The notes beneath the pieces are model-generated. The model was not told the origin of the DNA. It did not search any database and saw only the letters and a list, made by a program, of their open reading frames with translations. This document shows, one piece after another, positions 24,211-35,180 of a stretch of DNA of 64,000 nucleotides. How positions within the stretch are numbered: position 1 is the stretch's first letter; each line of letters starts with the position of its first letter. The position numbers and the translations under genes are program-made. Source of the stretch: Eublepharis macularius (Eukaryota; Chordata; Lepidosauria; Squamata; Eublepharidae); assembly GCF_028583425.1 (NCBI RefSeq), contig NC_072790.1:155180397-155244396 (forward strand). The letters run 5' to 3'.

Positions 24211-25728
24211 ATTCGGTTTCGTTTTCCTGGCCATGTCAGACGCTCCTCTCCGCAGGTCTGGGAGGAAGCAGCCGAGCAGCCTGACCGGGTGGTTGACCTG
24301 TGAGGGTTAACCCCCAGGACTCCCAGATAGGGAGTCAGGTTCCGGAGCACTGCGGGAAGAACCCCCTAAAGTCAATTCAGGGGGTAAATAGCCCATCTGC
24401 TCCTATGGAGGCTGGCAGACTTGCGCAGCACATCGCGTGCTGCCGGGCCATGGAGAACGGCAACAAGCAGATTTAAGGTGAAAACCTGTAAGTAAGTGGA
24501 TCCCTTTTGTTATTCTAAGCGTATGCGAAGGATTGGTGGGAGTTGAAGCTTAAGAAGGTTCGGATACCTTCCCCTTCATTGAGTTTTGGAACTTAGTTGG
24601 CGGACTCCCCCCCCCTCCCCAAGATGGCGACGAAAAAGCAGAGCCCTGCTGTGGGCAAATCTGTTTCGGCTGCGTTGCAGGGGAAGGGAGAGACTCTTGA
24701 AGAGGTGGTTAAATGGGCGGTCGTTGAAGCTATGAAGCCCTTTGTTGATAAGCTAAATGAAATTGGACAAAGGGTTGGCTCAGTTGAAAACGAAGTGAAA
24801 ACCATTAAAGAAGTAGCGCTCGAGGCAGAGAAATCGGCTCGGGAAAATGTAACACTCATGAGAGCAACAAACAAAGAAGTAAAGCTTTTGAAGAATCAAG
24901 TGATAGGATTACAAGTGGATCGTGCTCAGACGGTATTGCGTTTACAGAATGTGAAGGAGGAGGAAAGTGAAAATTTAAAGGATTTGGTGTCGGAACTTTT
25001 GGCGTCATTCGCAAAGGCAACTAAAGAAGAGTTAAAAAGCGATATTCTGGAAGTCCGTCGGACATCTTCAAAATATGCAATGAAGCGTCAGCTGCCTCGC
25101 GAGATTATTATTAATTTTTCATCTAAGAAGACTCGGGACACCATTTTATATAATTCGATTAATGTGGACTTGGACTTTCTTGGCAACAAGGTTAAGATAT
25201 TGAAGGATGTTCCATTTCTAGCTCGGAAAAGAAGATTCAAATACAAAGGGTTTGCAGCTCTTCTGAGAAAGCGTGAGATAAAATACAAATGGTTATTTCC
25301 GGAAGGCATCTGGTTCAGATATAAAGACCAAGCCTACAAGATAATATCGGAAGTACAGCTGAGGGATTTTGTGCTTAATCATCAAGAGTTCGAGCAAGAG
25401 GAGGATCCAGAATCTGAAGGGGGGAATGGGGAGGAGGGAGTGAGCGCAGCTATTGTAGCTGTTCAGAGAGAACTGAGACCGAGACACGGAGGGGGTGGGG
25501 AAGAAGACCTAATCCTGACTGTAGTTCGTATTTTATAAGATCTACCAATCTAATAGCATATGAGAAAGTTTAACTTTAAATAATTGTATTATGAAGGGAA
25601 TGCAATATTTGTAGTTGTAGTTTGTGTTTTTAAGTTGTATTTTTCCCTCTCCCCTTGTTTCCCTTTTTCCTTTCTCTGTTTGTAGTTTTGACAGTAGTAA
25701 TTAAAAAATAATTTTTTTAAAAAAAAAA
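24211..25728 (+). mobile_element. L1-like element with ORF1 only (HAL1-like), complete unit
   Basis: The unit is bounded by a perfect 15-bp duplication and ends in an A-rich tail (25703-25728). It has a 413-bp GC-richer leader, one intact ORF1 and a 190-bp 3' UTR, 1518 bp in all. There is no endonuclease or reverse transcriptase sequence. As the duplication encloses the whole unit, the element moved in this form and did not lose ORF2 afterwards. Mammalian HAL1 elements have the same plan: L1 ORF1 without ORF2, mobilised by L1 in trans. An alternative is a one-off insertion of a processed or early-polyadenylated L1 transcript. Confidence 0.85.
24624..25538 (+). CDS. L1-like ORF1 protein (RNA-binding retrotransposon chaperone), intact
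   Basis: The 304-residue frame is uninterrupted. I start it at the ATG in AAGATGGCG, a good vertebrate initiation context; the open frame extends nine codons upstream without another ATG. Layout: a short basic N-terminus; a heptad-rich, charged coiled coil at about residues 30-105; an RRM-like segment at about 105-190 ending P-R-E-I-I-I-N-F; then the C-terminal domain with F-A-A-L-L-R-K-R and a closing L-R-D-F-V motif near residue 250; then an acidic, Gly-rich tail. These are the domains of L1 ORF1p, a trimeric nucleic-acid chaperone of the L1 particle. Human ORF1p has 338 residues. The intact frame suggests recent insertion. Expression cannot be judged. Confidence 0.85.
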   Translation: MATKKQSPAVGKSVSAALQGKGETLEEVVKWAVVEAMKPFVDKLNEIGQRVGSVENEVKTIKEVALEAEKSARENVTLMRATNKEVKLLKNQVIGLQVDRAQTVLRLQNVKEEESENLKDLVSELLASFAKATKEELKSDILEVRRTSSKYAMKRQLPREIIINFSSKKTRDTILYNSINVDLDFLGNKVKILKDVPFLARKRRFKYKGFAALLRKREIKYKWLFPEGIWFRYKDQAYKIISEVQLRDFVLNHQEFEQEEDPESEGGNGEEGVSAAIVAVQRELRPRHGGGGEEDLILTVVRIL

Positions 25729-25743
25729 TTATTCAAGCTTGTG
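25729..25743. repeat. Right target site duplication of the ORF1-only element
   Basis: Exact copy of 24196-24210; the host LINE 3' UTR resumes immediately after it. Confidence 0.9.
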
Positions 25744-25929
25744 TTTCTGTTTTTGTTTATTGTTTGTGACTTGTAATGGCCTATGGCTGAATACAATAAA
25801 CCTTTCACTAGTTGTATATAGGCAGCAGTATTCCTCAAATTACCAGATGATAAGGACATACATTAGAGGATGGTATCATTTTTGTGCTGTGCTTGTGAGC
25901 TCATCTAGCTGAGTCCCCTGGACAATGCA

Positions 25930-26300
25930 GGAAATTCACAGTTACTCACAGTCTGTGAATCTGTGTGATTATCAAGATCTGCCTCAAAGGCCCTTCTTTT
26001 GAAGTGAGATAGGTGAGGGGGCAGAGATAGAGCCTTCTCATTTGTGGCACCATATTTCTTGTGAGGTTTGCCTGGCGTAGTATTGACATTCGGGTGCCAG
26101 GGACATACTTTTTTATTTCATTAGTCCTTCAATTAGCTGTTTCAATATTGTTTTTTCTGTGTGACAAGTGCTCATTAAAATTGCTTATAGCTGGTTGCTG
26201 ATGTATTTTTACTGTAACTTAGCCTTTAATTTTGATGGTATTATTGGTACATTTTAAATTGTTTCTAGCCACTTTAAAGAATTCTGTGGATCATGACCCC
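25930..26300 (+). mobile_element. LINE 3' end fragment, probable
   Basis: AGAGCCTTCTCATTTGTGGC near 26030 resembles the ORF2 C-terminal region (A-F-S-x-V-A-P) of CR1/L2-group LINEs, as at 50755. A T-rich 3' UTR-like stretch follows up to a C10 run at 26299. No open frame remains. Confidence 0.4.
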
Positions 26301-27250
26301 CCCCCCCCAATAACAGTTCACCTTAAAGGAAGCATATCTTTTCTTATTAAAATGAGTGACTTCCCTAGTTTCTGTCAGTGTTAAATAAAAAGCAGTTGAG
26401 CATAGGTGTGACCCCCAAACACACTGCCACCCACCATAAATTTCCTTTTATGGGTTCTGAGCTTCACAGACAGTTCAGGGCAGTCAAAATTTGCGACCCT
26501 CAAGTGTCTATGTATCAAGGTGAGAGCCTTGATCCCCTTTTAACACCAGGCCCCCTATCTCCTCTTCCCGGAGACTGCATCAGATTGTCTAGTCAGTTCT
26601 CTATGTTCACTTCTCCTCACCCAGCTAATGCCCAGCGCTATTGGAGTAGGGAACTCCATAGTTATTTCCATTTTATGCTGCCACTGTGAAGGTCATTTCC
26701 ACAGGTTTAAAACAGAGAGGGAAAGTCTTTATTTACAGCTTTATTGGAGTGAATTTAATATTGAGGTACATTGTGATTAAATAAATGATCTGTTGATCCC
26801 AGACCATTATTGCTGTGAATGGTCATTCACAGAAACCAGCCCCCTCCATCTCCACAGATTCACAGCTCTCTCTCTCTCTTTCTCTTAATGAATTTCAACT
26901 GCAATTTCTCCTGAGCATTCTATCAGCTCCAATTGGCCATTCATTGGGAGAGGTGGAACTGGACCTCCCCATCACAATAAGGTTTTTCCTGATCACATTC
27001 AGTCTTATGAAATTAAACAAGGGAAAATTTTTTCCATCTGTTTCATTCCTTACTAGTAAAGTTTTCAGTTATTGAATGTCTGATTGTCAGGCTATTGTTA
27101 AAAGCATAGGAGTGTGGACAGGAAAAAAAGTGATGCTTTTTGGTGAGCGACAGTGCTCTGAAAGAATCCACTCATGGGAGAATGAAGAGTGCAGACTCTG
27201 AGACCCCTCTATTCTTAACTGACTCTCTACCAATATACTCAATTATTTAG
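26301..27250. other. No gene recognised
   Basis: The ORFs 26378-26689 and 26815-27075 have no recognisable domain. A short CT microsatellite lies near 26867-26886. Confidence 0.5.
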
Positions 27251-27253
27251 TTT

Positions 27254-27780
27254 AGTTTACTTTACTTCTTACAGTTTTTACAACCTAAGTCATAAACAGC
27301 AACCCTGATCCCACAGGAGAACCAAAAAATTAGTTATCATATAACTTAACAGTTGCTAAAAATTTCGCCCACACAGAGTAGTGTTTGCCACTGTTTCTGA
27401 GTAGCCAGGATGATTTTGCTTCTGGGGAAAGAGAGCTCTGATTAAATAGTGAGGAGATCAATTTGGCTCTTAGTTCTAAAAATGTAGGGCAATCGAAGAA
27501 AATGTGATTTACAGAGTCAATTTTGTTGCTGCCACAGTTACAGAATTTATCTGAATATGGAAGTCCACTGAATCTTCCTAGCATCACTGCTGAAGGTAGG
27601 GCATTCAGGCGCTCTAGCATAAAATCCCTTCTATACTTTGGAATAATTAATTCAGATAGATAATTTTGCATTTTTGTTGGAGGGAGAATGCCAACTGAGG
27701 CATTTGCAGTGCTGTGTTACTCAATGTGGCAAGTCAATGAATGCCCCTCTTGAAGAGGTCAGGTACATTGCTTATGTCTG
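27254..27780 (-). mobile_element. APE-type LINE 3' part, minus strand (same class as 21340-25813)
   Basis: The minus-strand frame 27671-27330 encodes F-C-N-C-G-x8-H-x4-C-P, the same C-terminal Cys-His motif as in the LINE at 21340, preceded by R-L-N-A-L-P-S-A-V-M-L-G-R, which aligns with the R-F-E-T-M-P-T-A-V-L-A-G-H there. It is a different, diverged copy, in the opposite orientation and truncated upstream of the motif. Confidence 0.75.
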
Positions 27781-28010
27781 ATTATAATGCTTTCTTAATG
27801 CTTATTTTTTAATTTTATTATGGAAAAATTAAAGGAGAAAACAGAAAAGAAAAGATACATGTAACCAATAGAGGCCTAGAGTGGCCTATACAACGTAACC
27901 TTAAAAAAAAACACCCTCATTTTATTAGTCATTATAGTTTTTCCCCTACGACACTTCACTTTTCACAGCAATCAGCTTGTGATCTAATTAATTTCTTTTT
28001 TTCTTTATCT

Positions 28011-28046
<36 letters not shown>

Positions 28047-29074
28047 AGATAAGAAATGCATATAGAGATAAGATATGCATATCTTATCTCATCGTTTTAA
28101 CATCCCAGCTTCACATTCTAACATAATGTTAGAATTTCTTCTCCAGTCACAGAGAGTCATCAAGGGCTTCCAATTAGCCATGTATATAAACCATGTTTTT
28201 ATATCTCTTTATAACTATAAGTTTGGCAATCTCAGTTAGAGCCCACATCATTCCAACTCAATCCCTCCACTATCAGCAGACAAGCCACTTTAATATTTCC
28301 CCACATGACATTAAAAAAACCATACTCACTCCCTCTTCCCTCCTGTCATATTTCCTCATGCACAGAACTTGTTCAAACTAAAAATTTCTTTTAAATACAC
28401 ATTAACCACCCAAAATAATAGAATAATACTTCTCATACCCTTTCTAATCATTAATTTGCAAACCTTTAATCCTTTTTAAAGCATGTATCCTCATATTTTT
28501 TTATTGGAAATTCTCTTTAAAGAATTTTGTAAAATAAATGTGTGGTCCCTTTATTTACCCTTCATCTCTTATTTATTTATACCCAAAGTTCTTTATTCAC
28601 GTCTTCATGACTTTTCTAATCTTAATCCTCTTCCCCTTCTGGTCCGGAATAGTCTTCTTTCTTCCCATTCTTTCAACTTTTCACAACCTAAATTGTGGGT
28701 TCTCTTATTAATTTTTTTTATTATTATTATTGTGCATTTAATTACCAATTTAGGTTGCCAATCTAGTATGAACTTTATATATTCCAACTTCACAATTGGG
28801 TTAACTGTCTGATGTAAACAAACTGTCCTCCAGTCCATTTCCACTATTTAGGCATATATTGCATTCTTCTTTTTTTAACTTAGTCTCATAAATTAATTCC
28901 TTCTCTGTTCAGCTCCAATAAAATCCAATTATTTAGATGTAATTAAAGTCCAATTTCATAATGTTTTCACAGTGTTATCTCTCATAGATCCAGAAATTAA
29001 TATTATTAAGCCAGAGTTCTATAGCCAAAAGCATAGAATAATTTCAGAAGGAAAAAGCAAACGAAGAGAGACAA
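27781..29074. other. Very AT-rich DNA, T-rich on the plus strand
   Basis: It has long T-rich runs and a (TA)14 microsatellite at about 28014-28043, with TATCTCTTATA and its complement on both sides. Several ORFs are low complexity. It may be the A-rich body of a minus-strand retrotransposon, but no domain supports this. Confidence 0.45.
28014..28043. repeat. (TA)n microsatellite inside an inverted repeat
   Basis: About 14 TA units. TTATCTCTTA on the left and TAAGAGATAA on the right extend the palindrome, so the whole region can fold into a hairpin. A second AGATAAGATATGCATATCTTATCT palindrome-like stretch lies just after it (described in parts to 28090). Confidence 0.85.
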
Positions 29075-29084
29075 GGACTTCTCA
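29075..29084. repeat. Left target site duplication of the Penelope-like insertion
   Basis: GGACTTCTCA here and again at 33016-33025 enclose both the inverted and the direct Penelope copies. Confidence 0.8.
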
Positions 29085-29803
29085 AAAAGAGTCCAGTAGC
29101 ACCTTTAAGACTAACCAATTTTATTGTAGCATAAGCTTTCAAGAATCAAGTTCTCTTCGTCAGATGCATGGTACAGAAACTGGTCAAATATAGAAGAGGA
29201 GGGAGGAGGAGGGGAGGAGAGAGAAGAGGCAATTAGGGCGTGAGAGGGAGGGTGCAACCAAAACATTCCTTTGCTAGTAAATGTAAACATCTCCTTTTGG
29301 TGTTGGGGTCAGCTGGAGTTTGCCCTGTTAGTTTGTAGCAGCAAAACCAATTCCAATGCCGTATAAGCCTTCGAAAACCACAACTCTCCCCGTCAGATGT
29401 ATCTGACAAAGAGAACTGTGGTCCCCGAAAGCCCATGCCAGGTGTCACTGGGCTCCCCCAGACCCAGCCTCTGTAAAGAAAATCTGTTACCTGTGATAAT
29501 GTGATAACCATTCATAGTCCCTATTCAGTCCCAGCTTGACAGAGTCAAATTTGCATATGAATTCCAATTCAGCAGCCTCCCGTTGGATTTTGTTTTTGAA
29601 AGGTTTCTGTTGAACTACAGCGACCTTTAAGTCTTTGATGGAATGCCCTGGTAGATTGAAGTGTTCACCCACTGGTTTCTGGATGTTTCCATTTCTAATG
29701 TCAGATTTGTGTCCATTTATTCTTTTGTGTAGAGGTTGGCTGGTTTGTCCAATGTACAGAGCAGAAGGACATTGTTGGCACATGAGGACATATATCAGAT
29801 TGG
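29085..29803 (-). mobile_element. Penelope-like element, partial inverted copy (3' part)
   Basis: Reverse complement of about 32251-32971 of the neighbouring copy, with few differences. It encodes the last 98 residues of the element's protein on the minus strand (29783-29487), including the GIY-YIG core L-Y-I-G-Q-T, then the 3' UTR. It lacks the last 43 bp or so of the terminal region. It sits head to head with the longer copy and shares its target duplication, which is the classic arrangement of Penelope insertions. Confidence 0.9.
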
Positions 29804-32800
29804 ATTAGTCTTAAAGGTGCTACTGGACTCTTTGATTTTGCTACCACAGACTAACACGGCTAACTCCTCTGCATCTATGACCATGGAAAGCACCGCATTC
29901 AGCCAAATGGAGAGGAAATCCATCAACCTTATGAAGAAACTGGCACAAATACAAACAGACATCAGGTTCCTTTCTAAATGCAAAAAACTGGACATTCTAC
30001 CCAAGGGACTGTGTGTGAAGAACCCATTGAAATCCACTTACCACACAGACTACAGTGAGAAACTATGCAACACCTTATCCAGAAAACTCTTAATTCACCT
30101 CATTGGACTGATGTACAGCAAGCAACAATGGATCAAACAAGAGATCTCTGTAACTAGACTCTTCCATGAAAAACAGTCCCTCTGCACAGACCAGGAACCG
30201 GCAGATGTTTACCAAAACCAGAGGAACTATTTATTACACTCTATTTACTGAATTACAGAACAAGAAGGAGAAGAAATTCTCAAAACTCCTGCATGCAACA
30301 GGGAACAGAAACACTTTGGATCCACCCAGCAACATCATCAACCTCTCCAGTCATAAACTGAGCCCAGCAGAGGAATCTGTCCTCTCACGTGGACTATCTT
30401 TTTGCCCAGCCAGACCCACACAAACCATACAACTTTGTGGAGACCTGGAGGCCTATTTTAGACGTCTAAGACTGAAAGAATTCTTCAACTACTCTGCTGA
30501 ACAAAATGTGGAACAAAGCACTGAACAGACACCATCACAGCAGCCATCACCCTCCCAACCCAGCAATACACAATCATCGTTACAAAACTCCAGAAAAAAG
30601 AATTCCACATGGACACCCCCTGAGGGCCGGAACTCTTCATTGGACTTTTACATTGAATGCTTCCATCGACGTACCCAGGCTGAAATAATTGACAAACAAC
30701 AACACCTAAAGCAGAACCTCAGCCATGCAGAAATAGATGCCATAAACAGCCTCCAAAACAATTCTGGCATCGTAATCAAGGAAGTCGACAAAGGCGGAGC
30801 AGTGGTCATCATGGACAAACAGACCTATCTACAAGAAGCAGAAAGACAACTCTTCAATACAACATTCTATAAAATACTACCTGCTGATCCTACGGAGCAA
30901 TACAAAAGAGAACTCAATAAAATATTAAAGACTCTCCCTGTGGACATACAAGAATGCATCCATACGGACACACCCCAGGAACCACGACCAGGAAAATTCT
31001 ACCTACTACCCCAAATCCATAAACCGGGTAACCCAGGATGCCCCATTGTCTCAGGAAGAGACACTATCACAGTAGGGGTCTCAGGATACATGGACTCTAT
31101 CCTCAGGCCCTATGCCACCAGCACACCCAGCTATTTACGGGACACCACTGACTTCCTCAGGAAAATACAGTCCATTGACAACCTACCAGATGACACCATC
31201 CTAGCAACCATGGATGTGGAGGCCCTGTACACCAATATCCCACATGCAGATGGACTGCAAGCCATAAGGAATATTATCCCGGACAAAACCACAGCATACC
31301 TCACCACTGAACTTTGTCACTTCGTACTCACAATTACTTCGAATTTGGTGACAACTTATATCTACAGATTAATGGCACAGCCATGGGCACACGCATGGCA
31401 CCACAATATGCTAACATATTCATGGCGGACCTGGAGCAACGCTTCCTCAGCTCCGATCCACTGGAACCACTACTATACTTAAGATTCCTGGATGACATCT
31501 TCATCATTTGGATCCATGGGAAGGAAGCCCTTGAGAGATTTCATCAGGACTTCAATAACTTTCACCCTACTATCAACCTAAGCCTAGACCACTCTACACA
31601 ACAGGTACACTTCCTGGACACCACTGTACAACTACATAATGGACGAATAAATACCACCTTATACCGGAAACCAACAGACCGATACTCATATCTACATGCC
31701 TCCAGCTACCACCCTAAACATACCACTCAGTCTATTGTCTACAGCCAAGCCTTATGTTACAACCATATCTGCTCCAATGCTCTCGACCGAGACTCACACT
31801 TAAGAGATTTACAACAAGCATTTTTGGGACTACAGTACCCAACAAATGAAGTGAAGAAACAAATCAATAGGGCCAGACTAGTACCCAGAAACAGTCTGCT
31901 CCAGGACAAACCTAAAGGAACTAACAACAGAACACCACTGGTTGTCACCTATAGCTCCCAGCTCAAACCCATCCAACGTATCATCAGTGAGCTACAACCC
32001 ATCCTGGAAAATGATACCTCTCTCTCAGAGACCCTGGGTGGAAGACCTTTCCTTGCCTACAGACAGCCCCCCAACCTTAAACGATTTCTCACTCACAATC
32101 ATGAATCGGCCAGCAGAGTCACCAGCACAGGTACCAGACCCTGCAACAGACCCAGATGCCAGCTCTGCCCCTATATCTACCCAGGGAATACAATTACAGA
32201 ACCCAATGGCATCAACTACACTGTCTCTGGCTCTTACAGCTGCTCATCCTCCAATCTGATATATGCCCTCATGTGCCAACAATGTCCTTCTGCTCTGTAC
32301 ATTGGACAAACCAGCCAACCTCTACGCAAAAGAATAAATGGACACAAATCTGACATTAGAAATGGAAACGTCCAGAAACCAGTGGGTGAACACTTCAATC
32401 TACCAGGGCATTCCATCAAAGACTTAAAGGTCGCTGTAGTTCAACAGAAACCTTTCAAAAACAAAATCCAACGGGAGGCTGCTGAATTGGAATTCATATG
32501 CAAATTTGACTCTGTCAAGCTGGGACTGAATAGGGACTATGAATGGTTATCACATTATCACAGGTAACAGATTTCCTTTACAGAGGCTGGGTCTGGAGGA
32601 GCCCAGTGACACCTGGCATGGGCTTTCGGGGACCACAGTTCTCTTTGTCAGATGCATCTGATGGGGAGAGCTGTGGTTTTCGAAGGCTTATACGGCATTG
32701 GAATTGGTTTTGCTGCTACAAACTAACAGGGCAAACTCCAGCTGACCCCAACACCAAAAGGAGATGTTTACATTTACTAGCAAAGGAATGTTTTGGTTGC

Positions 32801-33015
32801 ACCCTCCCTCTCACGCCCTAATTGCCTCTTCTCTCTCCTCCCCTCCTCCTCCCTCCTCTTCTATATTTGACCAGTTTCTGTACCATGCATCTGACGAAGA
32901 GAACTTGATTCTCAGAAGCTTATGCTACAATAAAATTGGTTAGTCTTAAAGGTGCTACTGGACTCTTTTTGATTTTGCTACTACAGACTAACACGGCTAA
33001 CTCCTCTGCATCTAG
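29804..33015 (+). mobile_element. Penelope-like retroelement, nearly full length
   Basis: A 73-bp sequence starting TAGTCTTAAAGGTGCTACTG is present at both ends (29804-29876 and 32941-33013), the pseudo-LTR of Penelope-like elements. Between them lies one long coding region with reverse transcriptase and GIY-YIG, then a 3' UTR with a CT-rich tract near 32820-32865. The flanking GGACTTCTCA duplication also includes the inverted partial copy. A Cys-rich C-N-R-P-x2-C-Q-L-C segment between the two enzyme domains suggests the Neptune-like rather than the Penelope/Poseidon branch; this is tentative. Confidence 0.92.
29877..32567 (+). pseudogene. Penelope-like polyprotein: reverse transcriptase plus GIY-YIG endonuclease, two frameshifts
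   Basis: The frame starts at ATG 29877 straight after the pseudo-LTR. It moves to another frame near 30225-30240 and returns near 31325-31335; each shift looks like a one-base loss or gain. No other stop breaks it, so about 895 residues would be encoded. Motifs in order: V-D-K-G-G-A-V-V-I (about 30785), L-P-Q-I-H-K-P (31006), M-D-V-E-A-L-Y-T-N-I-P (31209, motif A with the catalytic Asp), N-G-T-A-M-G-T-R-M-A-P (31370), F-L-D-D (31485, motif C), a Cys-rich spacer (about 32140), and GIY-YIG with I-Y-A-L-M-C and L-Y-I-G-Q-T (32256-32316), where Y and YIG are catalytic. The product would copy the RNA at a nicked DNA end. Confidence 0.9.
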
Positions 33016-33025
33016 GGACTTCTCA
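33016..33025. repeat. Right target site duplication of the Penelope-like insertion
   Basis: GGACTTCTCA, matching 29075-29084. Confidence 0.8.
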
Positions 33026-35180
33026 GGAAGACTTATTATTCTGTCAGCTTAACTTCCAAGACTCGCTCTTCGCGCTACATTCCAGTTTCACATGCCAGAC
33101 TATTTGTCTTACCAGGTCATAAAAAAGAAACATAGGCTTCCACCTACATAGCAAAAAGTCACCTGGTGTCCATTTGAAACTTTCTTTTTCCAATATAAAT
33201 ATAGCAAGCTCCTGTGAGTATATTAATTCCTTTTAATTCTTATTTTTCAACATATAAGACACATCCAAGTTGGACAAGAGTTAAGCAAGAGAAATTTTCT
33301 CACCAAGCTGAATAAACCATTCTGTATCGCAGTTTCCAAACTGTAGTTAAAAGGTCAAAGAAAGCAATTAGTAGATAAGATTGGGAGGGGTTGTCCTTCG
33401 CTCCAGCACAGCTTTCAATGATATTGCATTCCCGGTCCTCGGCACTTCAACATCAGACACTGCCCCAACATGGTCCAGACAGTAAATCTTCCATCGAACT
33501 CACCAAATGAGGCACAAATGGGTATCTTCAATCATTCTCTTATCAAGAATTATAACCGGCTGAAGAAAAACTCTCCAGCCACACACACACAAATAGCTGC
33601 GTGTATCTTCCACAGAGTGGGAGTGTCAAGATGCCATTGCCTCCCAAAGGAGCAGGCATGTCTGATTATGACGCTTAATGAGCATACATCAAAAAAAGCC
33701 AGTTGTATTGCTTCAGCTTTATGTTGCCAATATCGTTAAGTCTAAGAGTTGAAGCAGCCAAGAACTGTAAGTTCCATAAACACATAGGAGTGTTTATTAA
33801 TCCCAGATAGGAGCGATTAATTAAAACTCAACAGCATGGAACTAGTTTAAAATCAAACAATTTCACTCATTTGTGTTCTTTGCAAGAACTGTTAGTAAAG
33901 GGAAAATGTCAAAGGGATACTTTTGTTAGAGGTCAAAAAGAAAGTGTAAAAAATAGGCCTTTGCAGTGGTGGTGCTGTCAAGTCTTAGCCTTTGCAGTAA
34001 GTTACAGGAAATAGCCTAGAAGACACCACTCTCAATAGATGTTTGTGGTATCAGTTTCTTGAATCAACACCTCTCTTAAGCTCCTGTCTCCTACTGTACG
34101 TGAAACATGCTCTTAAAATGCATGACTATGTAGTATCCCAGTGAGGGACCCATAGTGAAACAGAACTCTCATGTGCTCATATATGCAGAATAACTTCTCA
34201 GAAACAAGCACAGGATTCATAAAATGTATAAAAAGCAGACTGGAATTTTTATCTCTTGAACTAGCTGCATGCTGTACCTCTGGAAACCAGAACCCAGTGC
34301 ATCTCAGTGCTTGCATGAGGAGAAAACGCCTAGCAATAGCAGCAGCAGCAACAAAAATTTCATAGTGGGAGGCACAAGCAGAAGGAAGGTACAAGATCCA
34401 AGTCATAATTGCTGGTTAAAGGTAAAAAGCGTATTTCAACTCTTCTTCCTTATGTGAGTCAGCTAAATGTGTGTATGAAAATGCTTCAGTTACATAATTT
34501 TTGAAACTGCCAGTCGCTATGGCAGAGAGATCAGCTATGTTTTCTGAATAGAGGGTTTGTTCAGTGCCAAAAAATCTGTAGTGATTACTCCCTGGATTAC
34601 CCAGCAGCAAATCATGTTTGCTTTTGATCTGCAGCAGCAACCTTTTAAAACACCTCACCCTTTTAAAAGCCTCAGACTTGTTAATAGGAATAGGTGGAAT
34701 TATTTAAAGAGAAAAAAGCAAGGAAACATGTTCCTGGGATATTTAACAATGTAAACAATAACATGATTAGCACCTTAGGGACAATTGGCACCACCAGAAT
34801 GGAATACTTAAGTTTAGACTACCAGTGATGTGGGCTTCCATGATTTCTTCAACTCAAACAAACAAACAAACCACAATAGCATCTGTGATGTGAATTGCTG
34901 TGAGATAGTTCTAATGAAGCAGGAAAAAGTTCAGATGTTTGCAGCTTGAACACCAGTTCCAGGGAATGTATGGCACCATGCAGAGGTTAGTGGAAATAAA
35001 TGTGAATGATTGCACAAAGTATAATCCAGAAACCAGCTGAGACATGGAATGTGCACCATACCATTCAGATCAATAGAAGCTGTTGGACAAAGATGACAAC
35101 TATGGTGCCTGTTGGTGGCTTTCCACCAGTCCATCATTTTTGCAGGGCAACTCTTCTTTGGCTATGAGCACTAAGAACCT
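33026..35180. other. No gene recognised; unique-looking AT-rich DNA
   Basis: The ORF 33470-33739 has no domain. Around 33658, ATGTCTGATTAT repeats a word found at 27774, which may mark the edges of a larger insertion. A short (AAAC)n run lies at 34857-34873. Confidence 0.45.

Larger units (their letters stand above)
21340..25813 (+). mobile_element. 5'-truncated APE-type LINE (Vingi/I-like candidate) with 16-bp target duplication
   Basis: GTATATAGGCAGCAGT occurs at 21324-21339 and again at 25814-25829, exactly flanking the unit. This is the target site duplication of one retrotransposition event. The sequence between is the 3' part of a LINE ORF2 followed by a 3' UTR that ends AATACAATAAACC near 25802. 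A separate L1-like element (24211-25728) has inserted in the 3' UTR. Without that insertion and its duplicated target the LINE is about 2.9 kb, so it was truncated in the endonuclease domain on insertion. The clade is inferred from motifs only. Confidence 0.85.

Noticed and set aside
31942-32259. ORFs of 105 and 65 codons inside the Penelope-like element in other frames
   Set aside because: The main frame holds the reverse transcriptase and GIY-YIG motifs; these are out-of-frame shadows.
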